DNA from: Phanerochaete sordida
Lineage: Eukaryota > Basidiomycota > Agaricomycetes > Polyporales > Phanerochaetaceae
Length of the DNA stretch: 64,000 nucleotides
Direction: 5' to 3'
Assembly (NCBI GenBank): GCA_019973155.2
Contig: BPQB01000077.1
Coordinates: 62,001-126,000 of the forward strand
Of this stretch, positions 52,533 to 61,144 are shown piece by piece; the first letter of the stretch is position 1; the number at the start of each line of letters is the position of its first letter. Below the pieces are notes generated by a model. That model did not search any database, was not told the origin of the DNA, and saw only the letters and a program-made list of their open reading frames with translations. The translations under genes and the position numbers were made by a program.

Positions 52533-54286
52533 CTAGTTGGTCTCGGCGAAAGTGAACGGCGTGGTCGCCAGACCAACGCGAGAGTGTCCTGTATCGTACA
52601 CGGCGTAGAAACGCTCGAGGAAGCCAAAGCCGTTGACGAAGTCAAGGCCCGAGCCGGATGGCGTTCCTATGTTCCCCACAATGAGGTAGATAGATCCTGC
52701 GTCGCCGCCAATCGCGGCGTTGAGCTGCGTCGCCTGTCAGCCCCATGCGAGAACCAGGGCTTTCAAGACAGTGCGTACCGAGCGCGGCCAGATTTGTGCA
52801 TTTTTCGTGAGCTCAAACGATTGCTGCAACATCTGTCAGCGAGGTCCTTGCCCAGTAGCGGTCTAGGAGCACGTACACCGCCGATGTTGAAAAACAAGCT
52901 TTCCAAGTTATCGTATTGATCTTGTGTAATCTTCAGCAGCCCGGTGGTCTCGTCAGGAACTGCTCCAGTCAAGTTCTGGTACGTCGCAAATGCATCTATT
53001 GCAGCATCAAAAACCAGCTCTCTTCGGGCGAAGCGAGATTCCCTGGAAGACGTACCAGCTGCGAGCACGATCAGAGTCGTGCCTGTGTCTACAATCCCAG
53101 AGGTGGTCTCCAAGAGCGAAACGTTCGCAGAGCCATAGCTGACGCTTTGCTCTATTCCAACGTAGCCGCTTGCTGGTGCGGTGGTCGTGATCGGCCTAGA
53201 TGGCGTCAGCAAAAACTCCAGACACGTCCGCCGAGGCAGCTTACACGTAGGTGATCGATCCGTCGAACTTGCTCTCGTCAACGCCGCCGAACGTTAGCTG
53301 GCCATTCGCATCGGATGTGTTAGTCGGAGGCTCGAAGGATATCCCGACCTCGTAGGCGTCGAGCAGGCCAAGAGCCCATGCGTTGTCTGTGATCGTAGGG
53401 ATTTCGTCGCCGGACGCAGTGGTAGCTGAATGACGTCCAATCAGCGCGTAGATGCCAAGCTTGTAGAGGATTGCTTACTTTTCGTAAGACCGGCTGGACC
53501 GATGCTAGGAGTACAGTGAGTAATGATACATTCATAGAGGATGGACCTGGCACTGACCCAAGAATGCCGTCGACGCCCTGGAAGCCGCCTAGCGCAAACT
53601 GGGCCACGCCAATGGTCTGGTTCGTGATAGCGAGCCCGCCGAGCGCGACGGTGTCGTTGTACTCAAGGCCTGCCGAGATATCAGCCCTGAGCCAAAGACG
53701 TCGATTTCAGAGCTGATGCTTACCGGCAAAGAGACCGGAGCCGTACTCAATGAGCTGGATCGGTTATGAGTTAAGTGATGAGCGGAAGAGCAGTGACGCT
53801 CACGATGATATCGGTCGTGTTCACGGACGACGAGGTCGGTACATATGGGTTCGCAGCGTCCGCGCCGACCCAGGTGTTCGAACTTCCGGTGTCGACGATG
53901 AGGTGGACTGGACAAAGGTCAGTCGTGCTTGCGAGAAAGCGGCATGTGCCTTACATGTCTGAGGCGGACTACCAATGGAGACCTGTACAGATGCATCAGT
54001 CGGTACGCTCGTGCAAAGGTTCCAGCGACAGACTCACCTCCGCAGTGTAGATCGTGGCGCTGTTGGTCACCGGAATCGGATTGACACCCGCCCCGCCCTG
54101 CGCAACAGGCGAGACAGCGGCCTGAAGAGCCTTCGCACGAGACTGGTCGATATCTGCGACCGTACGCCCGGCTGTCGCTTGAAAGCGGCGGGCGAGTGGC
54201 ACGCTGACGGGGCTGTTCCGCACAACAACGGGTGATGCCAGTGAGACAGCCGCGAGCGAAAACGCAAGGACGAGACGAGAGAACAT
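52533..54286 (-). CDS. Secreted aspartic protease, A1 (polyporopepsin-like)
   Basis: Pepsin-family acid endopeptidase. About eleven exons (the first 54286-54038; internal ones as short as 9 codons), giving about 410 residues. Signal peptide MFSRLVLAFSLAAVSLAS, and a propeptide to about residue 80. The mature enzyme opens VSIGSPPQTFHLIVDTGSSN with the first catalytic Asp about 97. A flap-like EYGSGLFAG follows, then GFQGVDGILGIGPAGLTK. The second catalytic motif SGIVDTGTTLIVLAA has Asp about 279. The C-terminus is FLERFYAVYDTGHSRVGLAT. The single-residue-context DTGSSNTWVGA is typical of basidiomycete polyporopepsins. It sits 0.3 kb from carboxypeptidase copy 3 on the same strand, so an endo- and an exopeptidase are neighbours. 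Confidence 0.92.
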
Positions 54287-55150
54287 GTCGCTTGAGTCAG
54301 CAGGGAGGAAAAGCGAGTGCTCTTGCTGTGGCCATGTTGCGCTGAGAAAGAGTTATATGCTGGCTACCAGTATATTTGCGGTGAATATTCGTATACATGC
54401 TCGCTGCGAACGAGCCCCAGGCGCGCGAGAATATGCGTTCCTGTATGGCGGTGGAGTCGCGCACTTTGGGGTGCTCGCTATAATGACTGCGTTTTAGTAG
54501 TACAAGCTAAGGAGGAAGCTGAGAAGCGAGCGTACTTGGAGCGGGATACTCAGGCAAATCCCCGCGCGGGTGCGGCGGCACGGCCACGCGAAGGGCTTCG
54601 CGACGCGCCTAAATCAGCAGACGAGTCGCAGGAGATGCGAGGATTATCCTGCGTGCCCAGCAATAGCTTAACGCATCCCTCGGGGCTGCATAGCGTGCTT
54701 CTCGCCGGGTCATCCGGTGACAGTGCTTGTGAATGACGGAGAATACTGCCGAGGAGACGCAGAAAGAAGGGTTGCGGGGACGGAGCAGATATTTAGGGTA
54801 GAAGCATGTCCCGAGGAAGACCTGTCATGCAATTGACAGCGGCGATGTCGAATGTGTGTAGGGCATCCTCCGCAGGGGGCTGAGATCGCATGGACGACTC
54901 GGATCTGCGCCCTCAAAGCAGAAGACAACAAGAGATGGGATTTTGTGGCTTGTCGAAAATCAATCAACTTTTTGCGCAGGATAGCGCGCATTCTGGACTC
55001 GTTAGCTCGCGTACTAGCACCCTGCACGCCCGAAGCGGTCAGCGAGATGATGCAAGGATCACATACAGCGGCTCAGAAGATGGTTGTGGTCGGAAGAGAC
55101 TCGTGCGCAAGGCCCCGAGCCAGCGCGAATTATCTCATCTCTTAGCGCTT

Positions 55151-55162
55151 AGATAAGATAAG
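55151..55162 (+). promoter_or_regulatory. Tandem GATA-factor site
   Basis: AGATAAGATAAG contains two overlapping HGATAR motifs. Fungal GATA factors (nitrogen regulator AreA/Nit2, siderophore repressor SRE/Urbs1) favour paired sites. It lies 865 bp upstream of the aspartic protease, a typical nitrogen-controlled gene class, and 570 bp upstream of the F-box paralog. Confidence 0.4.
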
Positions 55163-55676
55163 TGCTGTACGTGATATCGATGAACCTCTGAGGACTTCAA
55201 GTTGCACATAGCCGACCACCATCCGTCAACAAGCCGTGCAGGTGTTTCGCGGTGTGTGCACCGTATTTCATCTCCTACGCTTATCCACCGCTCACCGCGT
55301 CGAAGGAATTGTCGCTTCAGATGTTAGAATCTGGCCCATACCAAAATATTCGAGCTGCGTGCTGCTCGTGTACATTGGTGCTCGTCCGAGTCGTCCCCAT
55401 GGTAGACTTGCCCGAGGAGCTCATTCTCTCGGCTTAGGGTTGTACGCGATGTGTCTTAACGAACAAGCTCGTGTAAACATGCTCGTGAAGCGCGTTGATG
55501 CGAACAACGGCGGGCACGCCTGCACCTTTCCTGACACCTCGCAGTGCTCGGTCGTCCGTGATCGGAGGACGGTAGGTTTGGTCCTACACACTGCCCTGCC
55601 ACATCCTGCCACGCTTACACCGCCTTCGCTAGCGTATTACCGGAGAACCCCAGCAGTGCCCCGAGCAAGCTACTGA

Positions 55677-55682
55677 TATAAA
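55677..55682 (+). promoter_or_regulatory. TATA box of the interrupted F-box paralog
   Basis: TATAAA inside CTACTGATATAAACCC, 46 bp before the start codon. The block is almost the same as in front of the intact paralog, where TATAAA lies at 48831-48836 on the minus strand. Confidence 0.65.
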
Positions 55683-55728
55683 CCCAGACTCCGGAGGTAT
55701 CTGCCCCGCAACTGGCACTCCGTTGATC

Positions 55729-57000
55729 ATGGAACTGGCAACGTACGAAGCCAAGTACACCGACCTTGACTGTCCCATACGAGGGCTCCCAGGCGACGTC
55801 TGGGATCTCATCATCGATTCCCTTCGCGACTGCACGACGCTCAAGTCCTGCGCAATGACGTGCAAAGGCTTCCTCCGCCGGAGCCGCCTCCACCTTTTCC
55901 GCCGCGTATACCTCAAGAACTTTCACAACGCGAAGCTGTTGGTCCGCACCCTCAACCGCGACCCCGAGGCACGGTTCTTTGTGCGCGAGCTTCTGCTCGA
56001 CTTCCCGGCGGCAACGACGCCCACAGGACCGGTCGCGAAGAGCCTCTTCGCGACACTCCCATGTCTACGTGCGCTGTCGATCCGGGGGTACCCTGCGTTG
56101 CACGCGTCCTTCCCTGCCGCGCTTGCGCCCGTCAGCCAGCTTGTGACCGCGCTGCGGCTCTTCCACGTCGAGTTCGCCGACTTCAAGGAGTTTGGCGATG
56201 TCCTGCTCGCGCTCCCTCGCCTCGAGGAGCTCGGTATACACGGCATCGACTTTAAGAGCATCGACCTCGACAAGGGCCACAGCGGCGCGGAGCTCCAGGC
56301 GGTGCGGCTCACGAAGCTCGATTACGCGGATGGCTTCCGCCCCGACGACACGCGGCAGCTGGCGCAATGGCTCGCGAAGACGGGGACGCCCAAGAGCTTG
56401 CAGCGGTTGTTCGTGATGCCGATGACGCAGGACCCGTCTACTGCCCAAGAGTTCATTCGGGTGGTGGCGCAAGAATCTTGCACGCTCTTGCTGCACCTCG
56501 GCTTCCTATACGGTATGCACTCACGCATTTACTGATCGCGAAATCGTGCTGATAAGTTCCAAGAGCCCTTCCACCTCCCGGCTGCACACACACTCCAGAG
56601 CCTCAAGTTGACGGTGTCCGTATACCGCATAGTCGCGTGCGCCGAGCTTCTGCACAGCCTGCCCGCGCCGGTCTTGCTGCACGAGCTGTGCCTGCACTTC
56701 GTGCTTGTTTCTGGCGAGCCAGGGTCGGCGCGCTTCGAGTGGGGATCGTTTACCGCAGTCGCGACGCTCGACGTCGTGCTCCGGCGGTTCAAAAAGCTTG
56801 AGCGGTTCGACGTCCGTCCTGTGCTGGACGTTGACGGGGTCGCGAGGATGTCGCCGTTCGAGGAACGCAGGGAGTACGTGTCCCTAAATTGGTTACCCGG
56901 CGTTGCAAAGCACGTTTGGGCCGACCTCGGCGGCCCTGCGTTCTATGTCGAACCACCGCGGTTGTCCTGGCTGCATGTTCCACAGTGTTTCTTCATTTAG
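55729..57000 (+). pseudogene. F-box paralog interrupted by one in-frame TGA
   Basis: Starts MELATYEAKYTDLDCPIRGL and follows the intact gene at 47.4-48.8 kb closely through the F-box block (DVWDLIIDSLRDCTTLKSCA) and LRR-like part. At 56533-56535 the codon aligned with Cys (TGT in the intact copy, ...GMHSHLYCLRNGPDKF) is TGA. The frame is otherwise unbroken for 155 more codons to WLHVPQCFFI and TAG, with no second stop or shift. A GT...AG segment 56515-56558 spans the stop, but its 44-nt removal would shift the frame. The shortened product would be 268 residues with the F-box and half of the LRR-like part. A recent pseudogene is most likely; readthrough or a truncated functional form is possible. 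Confidence 0.82.
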
Positions 57001-57338
57001 TGTAATTCTCAGAAGGCATAGTCTATATCCTCTGAAACCCTTTGCTGAAGATTCTGGATGTACGTATGGTATCTTGCCTTTACTATATGCAAGCCGGTCT
57101 GTGTAAGAGAGGCTACTGATCGTGAGGACATGCCATACGCGCTTACTTTGATAAAAAGCCAGCTTCACTCGTGTGATACCAGTTACTTATTCCGTACCTA
57201 TCTATCGACGATATTGATGGACGTCAGCTATCTCCATTTCTACGACCATTGCCTGGTAGTGAAAAGCCGCGGACCAACTGACAGTGTGTGCGAGAATGGT
57301 TCTTCCCATCCTGAGCTATCGCTAACTGTCCCTGTAGA
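57001..57338. other. Duplicated 5' flank of F-box relic 3
   Basis: Non-coding. From about 57220 the sequence is similar to the region upstream of relic 2 (reverse complement of about 47190-47330), sharing the blocks around ACAGTGTG, CCCAT(T)CTGA and ATCGCTAAC. Confidence 0.5.
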
Positions 57339-57540
57339 ATGCTCATCTCAGATTTACGAACGCAGCCCATGGAAGCTGGCCTGGCAGAGGGTGGGTCAAA
57401 GGTCACTCCTCGGCACCGTATTCCCATCAGCGAAAGCTGGAGCCTCGTCGTCGATTATATTCACAATTTCCGACTGTGGTACTCTTGTCTCCCTCGCAGT
57501 GGCGTCCAGGGCCTTCCTCAATCTCAGCAGATAGCAAGTA
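57339..57540 (+). pseudogene. F-box relic 3, frameshifted
   Basis: Begins MLISDLRTQPMEAGLAEGGS, matching the start of relic 2 (FRIQPMEAGAEEAGPK), then ISESWSLVVDYIHNF in the F-box position. Near 57470 the homologous sequence moves to another frame (CGTLVSLAVASRAFLNLSR, compare LRFLAVVCRGSLLNRSR) and then ends at a stop codon. It is therefore a truncated, frameshifted copy. Confidence 0.75.
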
Positions 57541-57783
57541 CATTCTGTAAGAGTGTGCGCTCGAATTCTCTGTTTAATGAAGACGTCGTCGTGACATATG
57601 TTCCATCATATAGGGCACGTCCCCGGGCAATCTAGTCCTGCATGTCACGCTGTATGACGGCAGTTGCCCTCCACTGTTTCGCCGAATCTCGTATTGTCTA
57701 ATGGACGCGTTGGAGATGAGCCACATTTTGCTATTGGGCAGTGACCCATCAAGACTCAGACAACAGCCTCTGTAGAACACCCT

Positions 57784-60643
57784 TCAACACCAGCGGTCGA
57801 TCCTATACGTCCCGTCCGTCAGGCCTGCTAGGTCTGGATCTTGTGCGATCTCCGTGTCTTTGAAGAGCTGGTCGGTGAATAACTCCATTGTAGCGCGATA
57901 TCTGACCAAAGCGTCTTCGCTAGCATAAGCGGAGGCGCCCATGCAGATCGGTTTTTTCTCTGCTGTGAGAGTAGTGAGAAAGAGGTAGGCATTTATTTCA
58001 GCTTGGGAAGGAAGGAAGAAATGAACAAGGTCACCTTGGCTAGCCTCCGTCATTGCATGAAAGACATCCAAGCTTGATATGTCCGGGACGATGTTCGAGA
58101 AGGCAGTTGTGTGATATCGCCAGAGCTGGACGTAGAAGACGAAGGTAAGAAATGTCGAGCAGCTGTCCGCGTCTTGACGAACCGAAAGCCGCTGAAGAGG
58201 GTCTGAAGATCAACGTCTGCTTACGAAATACACTGCAGATGGTAAGACAGACCTCGAAATAGCGAGCCACAATTAGGCTAGTATCCAGAATTTGATCCGG
58301 CTCAGTCACCCAGGCAAAGGCAGCAAGCTCCAGACTTGGGACGAAGGCCTGGAGCTGTCTCCACAGCTTGGGGTCTCGTTTTGCATCGCTGAGATATCGG
58401 GGCCAGAGAGTAAGCAAGGGATGTCGAAGGTCAGGACGATCCCGATGAGGCGCTATGTGCGGCTGGGGCTTGAAAACCGCAGATATAGGTCTCGCTCGGG
58501 CAAGCGCGGCGAAGCAAACGGAGGCGAGGTGGGTATTCCGGTCCACGCAAAACTCGGGAACAGAGCAGCGCGAGTTGTTGAGCAGAAAATTGCTGAAGGA
58601 GGGATGAAACGGAGCTACCATGGCCTTCCCATTTAGCCTGATGACTGGCTGCAAGTATCTCACCATGGCAATAATGTCGCACGGAGACCAAAATCCCTCC
58701 TCTGTGTAAAACGCGATAGTCTCAGGAGGTATTCCATCGCTATTGCACGCGATAAAGCGTAGAAGAGTGTAGAATTTGTAGCTTGTGGGGTCGCGGACGA
58801 TCTTCGATTGGAGAATCTTCAGGTAGAGCGCATCCAGAGGCGCAAGGCGCGAGTCGTCATGTTCAAGGCACCAACGAAGCCGCTCCTCTGATGTCGAACG
58901 GTGGGATACGCCTATGTATGCAGCGACTAGATTCCCAAAGATGGCGTTATACTGGACGGTGCGCCATCTAAAGCGGGGGTGAGGGGGATGCGCCGACATG
59001 TAAGCATCGAAGGAGCGTTGTGAGTCGCCGGCAAATAGTGGGCCACTGAATGACTGGCGTTGATGGACGAGACTTGCATGGCTGGAATGCGCGATGATGG
59101 ACACGATAATGGGGCAGAACCGGGCGGATATGAAGACATAAAGCCACGGAAGCTTGCGGACGAGCGTGAGCAGAAACTCAAGCAAGTGGGGGAGAACAGT
59201 GTCCTTCTCAGTCTCTTCACACTGGTCAATATCGTGAATGACTATCACCGTGGGCTTCTGGTGGAGCGGAGGAATGGCGTCCAAGAGTCGGAAGAGCAGA
59301 CGCTCCTGCATGATGCTCCAGCGCCCTGCTTCTAGGTCCGGGTCGTCGCCATGTAGGAAGATATCCCTTACCATGGATGCAACGTCAGAGCGCAGGCTCG
59401 GCCAAACCTGATACAGCAGATTTGGCACAAAGAATCGCAAGGAGCTTGGCCGATCGTGTACAAAGAAGAATGATGCACCGAGCGTTGGGGAGGGCCATTG
59501 GGCTGAGTCAAGGGAAATGCAGAAGTGGTACGCCGTTAAGGACCTCTCGAGTCCCGCTTCACCATGGAGGAAGTATATCCGTTTGTCGCCAGACAGCCAT
59601 GTGTCGATATCTGCGGACAGGTCTTCTTGGGGGGATGGTAACGAGTCGCGAAATTGGTGCAGCTCAGACAAACGATAGGTGATGGATCCACGAACAATAC
59701 CATCGAAAACCCGTGCGACTTTCTCTGAACCGACACGACAATGCGATCAGCGTGATTGGGGTAGACAGGAGGATGACGATCGTACCCGCTTCGGCGTACT
59801 CGTCCTGCATAAGCTGCTTGACATGTCAGAGATTTCAGTACAAAATCTTCAGCATTGTACGAACCTTCGCTGCTTCGATATCCCTTATTATGTCCCAGAT
59901 CCCGACTGAGCCACGGCACTAGTGGTCAGAGAACCATCGTCAGTGGGGGATGAGAAACGTGATATTGATTTTACCCGAAACAGTGCCTCTGCCATCTCGA
60001 TCGTCTCCTTCATCTCGTGGAGCTGAGCCCGATTGCGACCATGCGGCGCTGGAAGAAGGACAGTCTCGAGACTGCGAAGTACACGAGAGTTGTGCACGCT
60101 CCGCAGGTTCCTTGCACGCTTTTCAAGCTCTCTTATAGTCCTACACAAGCTTTGCTTTCAGTTTCATCGGATAACTAGAATGATGAATTTGGTACCTCGA
60201 CAGATCCTGTGTCCTCTCACAAAGCTTGTCGGAAGACTTGATCATGGCCCCAAGTGGCGTTCGCGAGTAGTACCCGCCGAAGAGACTCAAAGTCTTGCCG
60301 TCAGTATAGAGACTGACATGACGCTCCGCTAGTGCCATTGCACACTGGACGGTATAGCCCAGATTGGCAACACTCTCTAGGAATGCATTGCGGGCTTCGA
60401 CACCCTCCGCAGTCTATGTATGGGAAATCGGGCTATGTTCTAGCAGAATACATGGTCGATGCTCACCTGGACAGTCCAGATCAGATATTTCAGTCGTTTC
60501 ACAAGTTCCGGCACATCCGGGAAGACGATGTCCTTATGTTTGAAGTGGAGGATGGTTTGATCCAATAGGGTATAAGGTGGACGGCCGACGCTTTCAGCGA
60601 GATCAAAGACGGGGTCAGATCGACGTTCTAGCTCCAACTCCAT
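57784..60643 (-). CDS. NACHT-like STAND NTPase with degenerate P-loop
   Basis: Seven exons in coding order: 60643-60467, 60413-60196, 60140-59975, 59918-59865, 59816-59786, 59724-58253, 58191-57784; 841 residues, all phases closed. The N-terminal 215 residues are helical (FPDVPELVKRLKYLIWTVQ, TIRELEKRARNLRSVHNSRV), like the adaptor regions of fungal NLR-like proteins. The NTPase part starts at about residue 260: ADIDTWLSGDKRIYFLHGEA then GLERS occupies the place of the usual GxAGxGKS, so the glycine before the lysine and the lysine itself are replaced. The Walker B-like PTVIVIHDIDQCEE (about 375-385) and FVISARF-like sensor (LYVFISARFCPIIV) remain. The C-terminus has no WD40, ankyrin or TPR repeats and ends DGTYRIDRWC. 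Probably a signalling or decoy NLR-like protein with impaired nucleotide binding. Confidence 0.75.
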
Positions 60644-61144
60644 AGCGTGTGTCGCTCGCAGCTTGCAGTGGGTATTATGTGCGACACGCTAGAAGCTGGG
60701 CCAAACCGTGTGGAAGTTCAAGAGGCAAGATGACGCGCTCGAAATTTTCTCGTGCCATTAGAAGGCGGTGCAACACAGGTTTTCCAAGCCTGAGGTCTGA
60801 ACAGATTATCTTATCTTAAAGCGCGTTAACAGCGCGTAGATACGCGAACACGCCCCGCGATGCTTCCTAGCCCTGGCCCCCAAATAATACGTAGAGTGCT
60901 GTGTCGGCCAGCCAAAGAACACGAAATATTCTCTAGCGGTCCGCTTTGGGTTACTCAAGCTCTTTGCTCCCTCCATGCACATATGATCGTGTCCATCTCC
61001 CACGGTACGAGGGAACGAAATCATTACTTGCACTAGCAAAAGGAAATGTGGTCGGGCAGGTCCTACACATGTGGCATCAAGGCAACATCAAAGCGCGTGA
61101 ATCTCAGATCGCAAGTCATGGAATCATCAGGCATGAGCAAATTA
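60644..61144. other. Intergenic region
   Basis: Between the start of the NACHT-like gene and the stop codon of the oxygenase gene, both on the minus strand. It holds a tandem GATA-like motif, listed separately, and nothing else that I recognise. Confidence 0.45.
60806..60818 (-). promoter_or_regulatory. Tandem GATA-factor site upstream of the NACHT-like gene
   Basis: Minus strand reads TAAGATAAGATAA, with two GATA cores six bases apart, the same arrangement as at 55151-55162. It lies about 165 bp upstream of the NACHT-like start codon. Function inferred only. Confidence 0.4.

Larger units (their letters stand above)
54287..55728. other. Intergenic region
   Basis: No supported gene in 1.4 kb. 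It contains the aspartic-protease promoter on the left, a tandem GATA motif at 55151-55162, and on the right a 150-bp flank homologous to the promoter of the F-box gene at 48.8 kb. Confidence 0.45.

Noticed and set aside
56515..56558. Possible intron removing the TGA of the F-box paralog
   Set aside because: GT...AG with a CTGAT branch-like site, but 44 nt is not a multiple of three and removal would shift the conserved downstream frame; the intact paralog has coding sequence there.
59725..59785. Hydrophobic segment in the NACHT-like gene read as a membrane helix
   Set aside because: It is an intron (GTACGA...TTCAG, 61 nt); keeping it breaks the frame before the NTPase domain.
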